From NCBI GenBank assembly GCA_028715295.1, contig JAQUSD010000004.1, positions 1-48,863 of the forward strand: a DNA stretch of 48,863 bases, in the 5' to 3' direction. The position numbers and the translations under genes were made by a program. The notes under the pieces are model-generated. The model ran no database searches. It worked only from the letters and a program-made list of their open reading frames with translations, and was not told where the DNA came from. Positions 37,884 through 46,115 of this stretch are shown one piece after another. The DNA is from Candidatus Nanoarchaeia archaeon (GTDB lineage Archaea; Nanobdellota; Nanobdellia; JAQUSD01). How positions within the stretch are numbered: the first letter of the stretch is position 1; every line of letters begins with the position of its first letter.

Positions 37884-38513
37884 TTATTTACGTTGGTAAG
37901 TAGCAACCACTTCATGGTTTCTTATTTTTTCAATTTTGGAAGCATATTCTTCTTTCTTCCATCCTCTTTTTTTATAATAAGTAGTTTTACTTACACGATC
38001 TAACAAACCTTTGTGGTATTCTTCACATTTAGCTATATGCACTTTTATTTTATCGCCTTTTTCAACAGGAACAACCCCCCCAAATATAATCTTTTCAACA
38101 GGAATTTCTTTATCTTCTGGCTCAATTAATATTTCAAGCACTGATGATGTTCCTGAAAAATTATGAGATATTGAACTGCCAAAAGGAACCATATACATTG
38201 GAACAGCAGGTGTATAAACGTCTTTAATAAAACCATTAACTAATACTACATCAGCTTTAATAGTATCTAAATAATCTTCTGGTTTTTTTGAAGGGATATA
38301 TCCTAACTCTCCATAAGCTTCGATAATGCCCAAAGTAATATCTTCCTCTGTTAAATTAGGATGTTTTTCAAGAATTTCCTTTTTTAGAGTTTTTTGTCTT
38401 TCCACTCTTTTGTTTAATCTCTCCTTAAATTCTTCATCAGACACAATGTTTTTTTTAAGTTCATTTAGCTCCTCAGTTATATTTTTTTTGATACTTTTTT
38501 CCATTTTGCTCAC
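37884..38513 (-). CDS. hypothetical protein, paralogous core with 38510..38959
   Basis: VLEILIEPEDKEIPVEKIIFGGVVPVEKGDKIKVHIAKCEEY shared beta-rich core. Confidence 0.65.
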   Translation of the reverse strand: MSKMEKSIKKNITEELNELKKNIVSDEEFKERLNKRVERQKTLKKEILEKHPNLTEEDITLGIIEAYGELGYIPSKKPEDYLDTIKADVVLVNGFIKDVYTPAVPMYMVPFGSSISHNFSGTSSVLEILIEPEDKEIPVEKIIFGGVVPVEKGDKIKVHIAKCEEYHKGLLDRVSKTTYYKKRGWKKEEYASKIEKIRNHEVVATYQRK

Positions 38514-38959
38514 CAGTGAATATATTCTACTGCAATATCAAGGCTTTTTAATTCCTGTTTTATCTTTTGTATTTTGAAAGCTGTTTCTGTTTCTTTAAGC
38601 TCTTTTCTTGTTATATATTTGGCCTCTACATGTTGGCTTAAAGGATAACATCTATGGAAGCTTAAGGCTTCTTCGTTTACTATGATTCCTGTAAATATAT
38701 ACACCCTTATCAAGTCGTGTTTTTCAATAGGTATTACGGCGGGGTAAATGACTCTTCTTACAGGACACTCTTCATCCTCAACAGGATTTACAAGCAATTC
38801 TAATCTGGAAAATTTTGTGTTGGCTGTTGCTTTTTCAACAATAACATTAAAACTCACAACATAATTATCGCGGTTTGTTGTTGGAATTTCTCTACCCTCG
38901 CATATCCTTTTTATCAATGCATTAACAGTTTCGTTTAGCCCTGTGTCATGGGTGTTCAT
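38510..38959 (-). CDS. hypothetical protein, paralogous core with 37884..38513
   Basis: RLELLVNPVEDEECPVRRVIYPAVIPIEKHDLIRVYIFTGI; overlaps next gene by 4 nt. Confidence 0.65.
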   Translation of the reverse strand: MNTHDTGLNETVNALIKRICEGREIPTTNRDNYVVSFNVIVEKATANTKFSRLELLVNPVEDEECPVRRVIYPAVIPIEKHDLIRVYIFTGIIVNEEALSFHRCYPLSQHVEAKYITRKELKETETAFKIQKIKQELKSLDIAVEYIHW

Positions 38960-38967
38960 ACATATAC

Positions 38968-39108
38968 CTAAGAAGCAGCATCTTTTAATAGTTTCTTCGC
39001 GAGATTATTTTTAATTTTATTTAGTCCTGGTGTTTTTGTTTTTTCTTTTACATTATGTCCATTGGGTCTTAATGCTCCTGGAGACTCGCGTATGTGTCCT
39101 GAACCCAT
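38968..39108 (-). CDS. small basic protein (46 aa), not in ORF track
   Basis: Manual translation MGSGHIRESPGALRPNGHNVKEKTKTPGLNKIKNNLAKKLLKDAAS*; heads the paralog operon. Confidence 0.45.
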   Translation of the reverse strand: MGSGHIRESPGALRPNGHNVKEKTKTPGLNKIKNNLAKKLLKDAAS

Positions 39109-39238
39109 TTCACTTTCTTTTTATTTTTACATTTAAAAACCCTACTGTTCCTAGAATAAAAATCTTGTAAAACACAATTAATGTCACTTAACCTTAAATC
39201 CACAAGTATTTTATTTTATAACATACTATATTTGGTTA

Positions 39239-39685
39239 ATGAGAACGGTATCAAAAGAAACACCAATATCAGAAATTACTTTAAGAAAATTTGAAAAGCC
39301 TTATGTTAATGAACCAAGGCAGTTAATGAGGAAATTCTGCATTTCATTGGGGTTACTTCAGCCAGGGGACAGCAGGGATATTATTGTGGATTTAATGCTT
39401 TTATTCAATGCAGCAAAAAAGCAGAAAGTTATTCTTACTCCTGATGTTATTTACAAGAATATGGCCAACCATTCAGTTGATAAGATCGGTATGGCACCTT
39501 CAAACATAAGGAGACACCTTAAAAGACTTAAAGACATGAAATTTATTGAAAAATACGGTATAGGCTACAGAACATGTGAATGGATGAGTTTTGAAGAAAT
39601 GGTAGACAGACACATCCATGAGTTTTTAATAAAGCCTGCTCTTGAAAGAATAAAGGAATATGCTTCCAAAATTGAAGAATTTTAA
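39239..39685 (+). CDS. winged-helix-like regulator
   Basis: KIGMAPSNIRRHLKRLKDMKFIEKYGIGYRTCEW. Confidence 0.6.
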   Translation: MRTVSKETPISEITLRKFEKPYVNEPRQLMRKFCISLGLLQPGDSRDIIVDLMLLFNAAKKQKVILTPDVIYKNMANHSVDKIGMAPSNIRRHLKRLKDMKFIEKYGIGYRTCEWMSFEEMVDRHIHEFLIKPALERIKEYASKIEEF

Positions 39686-39975
39686 TCAGTTTCAAATGTT
39701 TTAAGTAATGTTTGGAAGGCTTCTGCAATGTCTTTTCCTTTTTTTGTTAAACCAATTAGCTTAATTCTTCCTTTTTCAGTGAAATTAACAAGCTTCATAC
39801 TTTTTAAGTCCTGTATAACTCTGACTGTGTGTGAGTATGTGCAGTCAACCTGCTTTGCAAGAACTGACGCATACATCTCTTTCTGGGAATTAAGCTTAAC
39901 CATCATCATCACTGGTTTTTTTCTGAGAAACAGGTTAATCAGTTCCCCTTCTCTACTAACAGGTTCTTTGTTCAT
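39682..39975 (-). CDS. MarR/winged-helix-like regulator
   Basis: MYASVLAKQVDCTYSHTVRVIQDLKSMKLVNFTEKGRIKLIGLTKKGKDIAEAF. Confidence 0.8.
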   Translation of the reverse strand: MNKEPVSREGELINLFLRKKPVMMMVKLNSQKEMYASVLAKQVDCTYSHTVRVIQDLKSMKLVNFTEKGRIKLIGLTKKGKDIAEAFQTLLKTFETD

Positions 39976-40024
39976 CAGTTAATTACTCATTACCTGCATA
40001 TAAAAATTTTACTAATATATGATA

Positions 40025-40098
40025 TGGCCCCACAGGGATTTGAACCCTGGTCTCAACCTCCGCAAGGTCGTATTCTATCCAAGCTGAACTATGGGGCC
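40025..40098 (-). tRNA. tRNA-Arg(GCG)
   Basis: Reverse complement GGCCCCA...CGACC TTGCGGA GGTTG...GGTTCAAATCC...TGGGGCC A. Confidence 0.93.
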
Positions 40099-40138
40099 TT
40101 ACAGAAGTTTAATATTTGTTCACTTATTTAAATACGTT

Positions 40139-40510
40139 ATGCTTAGGTTTTTTCCAGCTCCTGAAATAAAAGTACAAATGAAAAACATAATAGATAAATT
40201 AGGCATGGGGTATATAAAACCTGATAATGTTGTTGTTTTCAAGAGCGAAGGAAGCACTTCAAATGCAATTGCAAGATGCTGGGAACTTCCAAGAATATGG
40301 CAGGAAGCACTTACAATAGAACCTCATTATGTGATTGAATTTTGCTCTGAAAGGTATAATAATCTTTCTGAAGAAGAAAAAGAAAAAGTGATAATCCATG
40401 AACTACTTCACATACCAAAGACATTTTCAGGAGCGTTAAGACCTCACAAAGGGTATGTGAACGAAAGAATAGTAAGCAAACTTCATAAGGCGTTCAAGGA
40501 CTCAGTCTAG
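40139..40510 (+). CDS. COG4900/phage-type putative metallopeptidase
   Basis: KEKVIIHELLHIPKTFSGALRPHKGYVNERIVSKLHKAF; ATG at 40139 clears the tRNA (track start overlaps it). Confidence 0.82.
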   Translation: MLRFFPAPEIKVQMKNIIDKLGMGYIKPDNVVVFKSEGSTSNAIARCWELPRIWQEALTIEPHYVIEFCSERYNNLSEEEKEKVIIHELLHIPKTFSGALRPHKGYVNERIVSKLHKAFKDSV

Positions 40511-40913
40511 ATTTTGTGATAAATTCTTCTATTGTTTTAAACTTGAAAGGACATATTTTATGTTGCCTTAAAATAGCTGATATTAGTTCTTCAAAAGCAA
40601 GTTTTTTTTCCAATGAGTAATTATGGTATGCCCTCTGTTTTTTTGCTGTGTCAGGATTGTTGAGTATATCTACTACTCTGTAAGAAGGCAGATTTTCCTC
40701 AAATTTTATATCTGACAAGAGGTTAGTAAATAAAGAACGTATTGTTAATTTAAGTTTGTCAAGTTCTTCATAGCTTAGATTTATTGGAAGGAATCTCTCT
40801 ATCCTTTCGTAAGCATCATTCAATGAGTACAATCCTCTTTCTGGACGCAGAGCTATGTTCAAAAGAGTGTATACTTCAGGATACTTTTCTTTTAGTGGTT
40901 TTAGCAAATCCAT
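40494..40913 (-). CDS. hypothetical protein
   Basis: 139 aa ORF, ATG start, tightly upstream of next gene's stop. Confidence 0.55.
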   Translation of the reverse strand: MDLLKPLKEKYPEVYTLLNIALRPERGLYSLNDAYERIERFLPINLSYEELDKLKLTIRSLFTNLLSDIKFEENLPSYRVVDILNNPDTAKKQRAYHNYSLEKKLAFEELISAILRQHKICPFKFKTIEEFITKSRLSP

Positions 40914-40920
40914 ATTATTA

Positions 40921-41580
40921 TCACCTCAACATTATTGTTTTTTTATTAGGTATATCATAAATTTCAGTTATGCTTTTGTTAGGTATAATTCCTAAATAAG
41001 TCCACTCAAGCTCATTATCAAAAACACCAATTAATTCCCCTTCACCGTCAATATTTCCTGTTCTAAACACCTTATTTTTGTCAAGATTAACAGTAATCTG
41101 GTATTGTCTTGCTTTAAAAAATGACCACCCTAATTTACCGTTTCTAATGTTAAAAGTGGTTAAATATTGTGCTAAATCGTATTCATTGCCTCCCCCGCTA
41201 AATTCAGCATGTCTGCAGATAAATTCAGAAATGTTTTCCCCTTTTTCACACTTTCTGAAAGCTTTGAGGACATCATCCATACGTTCTGCTTTCCATGTTG
41301 CTTTTGATTCTATTTTTTTTATAACTCCTTCTAAACTACCCTGCACAATCGCGCCATGAGGAAGCAAATCTTTTCCATTTATTATCTCTTTTATCTGTCT
41401 TTCATCCAGAGTCATATACCTGAAAAGAACAACTTCGCCTGTATTTTGATTGTGGCTTGCAGTCCACCATCTGTTAAATCCCTCCTTAAATAACTCTTTT
41501 GAGGTTTCATTAGACAATTTTCTTCCAAATATTTCTCTTGCTTTTTCAAGTAGACTTATATTATTATAGTCTTTTTCCAT
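40921..41580 (-). CDS. hypothetical protein, possible ADP-ribosyltransferase-like fold
   Basis: MEKDYNNISLLEK start; LFRYMTLDERQIKEIINGKDLLP, AEFSGGGNEYDLAQYL, FDNELEWTYLGIIPNKSITEI fit an R-S-ExE-like ordering. Upstream extension in track runs through tRNA genes. Confidence 0.6.
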   Translation of the reverse strand: MEKDYNNISLLEKAREIFGRKLSNETSKELFKEGFNRWWTASHNQNTGEVVLFRYMTLDERQIKEIINGKDLLPHGAIVQGSLEGVIKKIESKATWKAERMDDVLKAFRKCEKGENISEFICRHAEFSGGGNEYDLAQYLTTFNIRNGKLGWSFFKARQYQITVNLDKNKVFRTGNIDGEGELIGVFDNELEWTYLGIIPNKSITEIYDIPNKKTIMLR

Positions 41581-41621
41581 TTCAATTTCAACTTTTAGGC
41601 GCTTTATAAGTGTTGTGGTAA

Positions 41622-41693
41622 TGGACTGGCCGGGAGTTGAACCCGGACTCTCCCGCATGCGAAGCGGATGTGTTGCCATTACACTACCAGCCC
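41622..41693 (-). tRNA. tRNA-Ala(CGC)
   Basis: Reverse complement GGGCTGG...CCGC TTCGCAT GCGG...GGTTCAACTCC...CCAGTCC A; G3:U70 present. Confidence 0.94.
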
Positions 41694-41709
41694 ATTGGTG
41701 TCTAAAAAA

Positions 41710-41783
41710 AGGACCTGCAGGGATTTGAACCCCGATTAGATGGTCCGAAGCCACCTGTTCTATCCAGATTAAACTACAGGTCC
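41710..41783 (-). tRNA. tRNA-Arg(TCG)
   Basis: Reverse complement GGACCTG...GGTGG CTTCGGA CCATC...GGTTCAAATCC...CAGGTCC. Confidence 0.92.
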
Positions 41784-41877
41784 ATTTTAGAAGGATTTAT
41801 TGCGCTTTTTAAAGTTTTTTGTTTTTTAGTTTAATGAACATAGATTTATAACTAAAAAATGATTTTAGTTTACTACA

Positions 41878-41988
41878 ATGTCATGCGGATGTTGCGGAAT
41901 TGAAAAAACAGCTAAAAAAAAGCCAGCTGTTAAAAAGAAAACAGCCAAAAAAACCAAAGCAAAGAAAAAAACAACAAAAAAGAAATGA
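41878..41988 (+). CDS. 36-aa Cys-cluster/poly-Lys small protein, not in ORF track
   Basis: Manual translation MSCGCCGIEKTAKKKPAVKKKTAKKTKAKKKTTKKK*. Confidence 0.5.
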   Translation: MSCGCCGIEKTAKKKPAVKKKTAKKTKAKKKTTKKK

Positions 41989-42075
41989 TTTTGGCTTTCT
42001 TCTAAATCCTTGTTTTTTATTTTTAATTTAAAAAAAGAAAAAAACAGGGCCGGAGGCAGAATGAGAGAAAGAGCC

Positions 42076-42210
42076 TTAAGTTATGATCACCCACTGTGAA
42101 CCGCAGAACGATTCCATGTGCGGATTAAATCCTGCACCTCTTAGTTTTTTAAACATAGTATAGATTTGGTAAACAGACTCCCCCTCAATTTTGATTTTTT
42201 TCTTCAACAT
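42076..42210 (-). CDS. 44-aa small protein, not in ORF track
   Basis: Manual translation MLKKKIKIEGESVYQIYTMFKKLRGAGFNPHMESFCGSQWVIIT*. Confidence 0.45.
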   Translation of the reverse strand: MLKKKIKIEGESVYQIYTMFKKLRGAGFNPHMESFCGSQWVIIT

Positions 42211-42339
42211 TTTTATCACCCAATACTATACATTACAAGTGCTGTAAAAAGCATTCCATGTGTTTGTCATGCCTGTCCGTAAATCATCAGCCAACCCCAT
42301 GTCCTAAAATTAATAAATGTGAACCTGCTCACTTATAAT

Positions 42340-43389
42340 ATGGGTATATTTGACCAGATAGTTTGGGAAAAAAGTGTTTTTAGGAATGAAGGCGTTCTTG
42401 ATTATACATATATGCCTAGCCAGGTTCTTTTTAGGGAAAATGAACAAAAAGAAATAGTAGGTTCACTAAAACCCCTTATTTTTGACAGACTTCCAAGAAA
42501 CATGTATATTTATGGACAGCCTGGTGTTGGAAAAACAGTTTGTGTTAAAAAAGTTCTTGAGGATTTAGGTGAATTTACATCAGACATATATTCTACATAT
42601 GTTGATTTATGGAGCTATAGGACAACAAATGCAATCTACACTGAAATTGCGAGGCAGATGAAAATGCCTTTTGTTTCAGGAAGAAGTTCTGAATTTATAG
42701 CTGAAAGAATAAAAGAAAGAATAACTGCAAAAAAAGGAGCTGTTTTTGTTTTTGATGAGGTTGATAAGGCAAAAGACCAGATGTTTTTGTATAATGTCCT
42801 TACTAATTTTGATAAAGTCTGTACAATAATAATAACAAATGACCAAACATATATGCAGGCTGTTGATGCAAGAATATCATCTAGATTAACGCCTTATTAT
42901 ATGGAATTTAAACCTTACACTATTGAGCAGATTAATGAGATACTTGCTGAAAGAAAAAGAGCAGCTTTTATGTCAGGAGTTATGCCTGAAGAAGCATTTG
43001 ACTTGATTGTTGAGGAAACTTTTAAGTATAACGACATTAGACTGGGGCTTTTCCTTCTTTCTGAATCTGGTAAAATAGCTGATTATAATAACAGTGATAA
43101 AATAAGTGCTGATTATGTAAGCGAAGCAGTTAAGAGAATTGGAACTTTCAAAAACAAGACTTCTTCTGTTGGTTTGAACAAGGAGGAAAAAACAATTTTA
43201 AATATTGTTGGTGAAAATCAGGGACTTACAACAAGCGAACTTTACGGACTTTATGTTGAGCGAGGGGGTAGTCTTTCAGAAAGAAGTTTAAGGAGATATC
43301 TTGAAAAACTGTCTTCTATCAATATGGTTAATGTTAATGAAATCCGTGGCGGGATAAGGGGCAGAAGCTTTCAGGTTTTTATTAAATAA
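42340..43389 (+). CDS. cdc6: Orc1/Cdc6 replication initiator family AAA+ protein
   Basis: NMYIYGQPGVGKTVCVKKVLEDLG; YVDLWSYRTTNAIYTEIARQM; AVFVFDEVDKAK; RISSRLTPYYMEFKPYTIEQINEILAERK; C-terminal wHTH. ATG 42340 preferred. Confidence 0.92.
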   Translation: MGIFDQIVWEKSVFRNEGVLDYTYMPSQVLFRENEQKEIVGSLKPLIFDRLPRNMYIYGQPGVGKTVCVKKVLEDLGEFTSDIYSTYVDLWSYRTTNAIYTEIARQMKMPFVSGRSSEFIAERIKERITAKKGAVFVFDEVDKAKDQMFLYNVLTNFDKVCTIIITNDQTYMQAVDARISSRLTPYYMEFKPYTIEQINEILAERKRAAFMSGVMPEEAFDLIVEETFKYNDIRLGLFLLSESGKIADYNNSDKISADYVSEAVKRIGTFKNKTSSVGLNKEEKTILNIVGENQGLTTSELYGLYVERGGSLSERSLRRYLEKLSSINMVNVNEIRGGIRGRSFQVFIK

Positions 43390-43464
43390 TGGACCCGCGG
43401 GGATTTGAACCCCGATGAGCAGCTTAGGGGGCTGCTGTCCTAATCCAGGTTAGACTACGAGTCC
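43390..43464 (-). tRNA. tRNA-Arg(CCT), non-canonical C33
   Basis: Reverse complement GGACTCG...GCAGC CCCCTAA GCTGC...GGTTCAAATCC...CGGGTCC A. Confidence 0.85.
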
Positions 43465-43499
43465 AATAAAAGTAATTTTTGAATGGTTTAAATATGTTT

Positions 43500-44282
43500 T
43501 TATTCCAGAATTTTCTCAAGAAAGTCTTTTCTGTAGAAAGGCACATCAATGTACAAAGTTAATATTTCTGAATTTTCCATAATCCCCTTAACAAGTGATT
43601 TCAATACATTAAACTCAATACCCCACTTTTTCATATATCTCCTGTCTAAGTTGTTTGAATGGATGTCATATGGGCATAATATGTCGTGGTCAATGCATAA
43701 AACTCCGGATTTTTTATTGCCTTCTTTGTCCTTCAATATTTTTTTTATGTTGTCAAAAGCAAGTTTATTATCCTCCCACTTTTCCTTAAAAACAACATAA
43801 TCAAAATAAATCATGTCTTCTTTTTTATGTGGCTTGAACTGCTCAAAGCAGAACTCTTTGTTGTTATGGCAGTGTTCAGTGTCTAACATAAAAAAAAGCT
43901 TTTTTTTATCTCCGGCAAATTCTTCCATTATGAATTCCCTGTAGTCCCCGCAGTAATATTCAGGTTTTCTAGTCCATATGAAATCTTCTGCAAAATCAAG
44001 ATGTCCGTCAATCCCAAAATAAAAATCCCCTTCAAGAAACAATGCACTTCCATGACACTGCTCATTCCAGTCTTTTGCAAAAACTATTTTTTTATCTCCA
44101 TTTTCAAGAATAACCTTCTCCTCAATAACTCCATTTAGTGTTTTATTTTGTTTTTTTAAAACATTTTTGATGTCTTTTTTTGATATTATTGTTGGACATC
44201 CTATTATCTTATGGTCCTTTCTTTTCAAGTCTATTTCAGAAATCCCATATCCCTTCTCCATACAGTACTCTTCAAGCCTCAT
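43500..44282 (-). CDS. arginase-fold/UPF0489-like protein, tandem paralog A
   Basis: WNEQCHGSALFLEGDFYFGIDGHLDF; GVLCIDHDILCPYDIHSNNLD. Confidence 0.6.
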   Translation of the reverse strand: MRLEEYCMEKGYGISEIDLKRKDHKIIGCPTIISKKDIKNVLKKQNKTLNGVIEEKVILENGDKKIVFAKDWNEQCHGSALFLEGDFYFGIDGHLDFAEDFIWTRKPEYYCGDYREFIMEEFAGDKKKLFFMLDTEHCHNNKEFCFEQFKPHKKEDMIYFDYVVFKEKWEDNKLAFDNIKKILKDKEGNKKSGVLCIDHDILCPYDIHSNNLDRRYMKKWGIEFNVLKSLVKGIMENSEILTLYIDVPFYRKDFLEKILE

Positions 44283-45013
44283 AGCAATTCCTCCAGAAAA
44301 TTTCTTGAAATATAAGGGATTGTCACAAATAAGGTCAGAACATCCGCTTTTTCAAGAATGTCTTTCATTATTCTGCTTAAATCATTAAATCCAATGCCCC
44401 CCAACTTATTGAATGTTGTATCGAGCCTGAATCTTTTAACGTCTTCAGGACACATAATGTCATAGTCCAGACATACAACGCCTTTTTTGCCTTTTATAAG
44501 TTCATCAAGGTTTGGAGTTGAAGAACGGAAAATCCGAATGTAAGCTATGCCTTCAGTAAGACATTTAAGTTCTTTAGTATGGTTTTCAAATTCAGATTCT
44601 GTTGCTGTTGTAAGTAAAATCAGTTTTTTATTGTTTTTTAGCCATTTTTCAGCAATGAATCTTCTGTAATTTGCACAATCATAAATCCCAAACATACCCC
44701 TTCCGTTGCATCCGCTTAAAAAATCAGTATGTCCATCAAGAGCAAGATAAAAATCCCCATCTAAAAAAAGAGAACTTAAGTGGCATTGTTTGTTCCATTC
44801 TGAAGCAAAAACTATTCTTTTTCCATTTTGAGAAGGAACAATAATCCTTTCAACCTCTAATTTTTTCCTTATCTCTGTTTCAGGGTATACTTTGTGGAAC
44901 CTTTTAACAAGTCCTTCTATAAACTCTTCAGTGACATTCATTAAAATGTCCCCCTTATGTCCGTGGACTTCTGAAATCCCATAACCTTTTTCAGTGAATT
45001 CTTCTAAATCCAT
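44279..45013 (-). CDS. arginase-fold/UPF0489-like protein, tandem paralog B
   Basis: WNKQCHLSSLFLDGDFYLALDGHTDF; GVVCLDYDIMCPEDVKRFRLD; overlaps paralog A by 4 nt. Confidence 0.6.
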   Translation of the reverse strand: MDLEEFTEKGYGISEVHGHKGDILMNVTEEFIEGLVKRFHKVYPETEIRKKLEVERIIVPSQNGKRIVFASEWNKQCHLSSLFLDGDFYLALDGHTDFLSGCNGRGMFGIYDCANYRRFIAEKWLKNNKKLILLTTATESEFENHTKELKCLTEGIAYIRIFRSSTPNLDELIKGKKGVVCLDYDIMCPEDVKRFRLDTTFNKLGGIGFNDLSRIMKDILEKADVLTLFVTIPYISRNFLEELL

Positions 45014-45050
45014 AGCTGTTTGATGAGAAGTGCTTTATTTATAAATGTTG

Positions 45051-46088
45051 TTAAAACGGAACACCCTTTTTTATTGCATATACAACCAATTTTACTGCAT
45101 TTTCAATATCTCTTATATTGCATATCTCAACAGGCGAATGTATATTTTTAGAGGGTATACTTATTGATGTTGTTGGTATGCCTTCTCCGGTTATGTTCAT
45201 TATTGCTCCGTCTGTCATACCGCTGTCCATCACTTCGAGTTGTACAGGGATATTGTTTTCTTCTGCAACTTTAATCAGCCATTTGTTAAGCAATGGGTCA
45301 GCAATTAAACCTCTTCCTCCAGCTTCAATATATGTTATAACAGGCCCTTTGCCAGACTTAGCATCTGTTTCCTGTTCTTTAATCCCAGGACACCCTCCAG
45401 CAAGCCCTGTGTCAAGAACAATTCCAACTTCAGGTTTTATTTTAAAAGCAGAAACTTTTGCTCCTTTTAATCCAACTTCTTCCTGCACAGTTGCAACAGC
45501 ATAGACCGTGCCTTTAAATTCATCAAGATGTTTCATTAGTTCAATAAGTGCAACACACCCTGCTCTGTCATCAATAGCTTTTCCAGTGACAAAACCATTT
45601 GGAAGAAACTTCATTTCCTGATCAAAAGTTATTGAATCTCCTATTTTTATCCCAAGAGCTTCAGCATCTTCTTTGTTTTTTGCACCAACATCAATGTAAA
45701 GTTCTTTTTTCTTTATGGGACGCTTTCTTTCTTCTTCCTCCATTAAATGCGGAGGCCTTGAACCCACAACACCAATAACATTCCCTTTTTCAGTGTGTAT
45801 AACAATTCTTGTTCCAAAAATAGCAGGCTCATAAAATCCGCCAATAGTTATAAACCAAATATACCCTTTTTTATCAATGTGTTTTACAACAAAACCTATT
45901 TCATCCATATGGGCAGCAATCATAATCACTGGATTTCCGCTCCCTTTTTTTGCAATTACATTCCCAAGCCTGTCTTTTACAACTTCATCAGAATATTTTG
46001 ATAGTTCATTTTTTATTATTTCAGCAACATTGTCTTCATACCCTGAAGCTCCGTGAGCATCACATAATTTCTTTAAAAGTTCTTTCAT
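45051..46088 (-). CDS. M42 family aminopeptidase/endoglucanase-like (FrvX)
   Basis: MIAAHMDEIGFVVKHIDKKGYIWF; VTGKAIDDRAGCVALIELMK; ATVQEEVGLKGAKVSAF; GIPTTSISIPSKNIHSPVEICNIRDIENAVKLV. Confidence 0.96.
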   Translation of the reverse strand: MKELLKKLCDAHGASGYEDNVAEIIKNELSKYSDEVVKDRLGNVIAKKGSGNPVIMIAAHMDEIGFVVKHIDKKGYIWFITIGGFYEPAIFGTRIVIHTEKGNVIGVVGSRPPHLMEEEERKRPIKKKELYIDVGAKNKEDAEALGIKIGDSITFDQEMKFLPNGFVTGKAIDDRAGCVALIELMKHLDEFKGTVYAVATVQEEVGLKGAKVSAFKIKPEVGIVLDTGLAGGCPGIKEQETDAKSGKGPVITYIEAGGRGLIADPLLNKWLIKVAEENNIPVQLEVMDSGMTDGAIMNITGEGIPTTSISIPSKNIHSPVEICNIRDIENAVKLVVYAIKKGVPF

Positions 46089-46115
46089 AAGAGATAAAAT
46101 TCATTATAAAATTAT

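Noticed and set aside
41581-41754. N-terminal extension of track ORF 40921..41754
   Set aside because: It is the antisense/overlap translation of tRNA-Ala and tRNA-Arg; an ATG at 41580 gives a sensible start.
42211-42339. Possible replication origin upstream of cdc6
   Set aside because: I could not recognise ORB/mini-ORB-type repeats by eye, and GC skew could not be computed; linkage to cdc6 alone is not enough.
45118-45504. 128-aa plus-strand ORF
   Set aside because: Antisense to the M42 peptidase gene.
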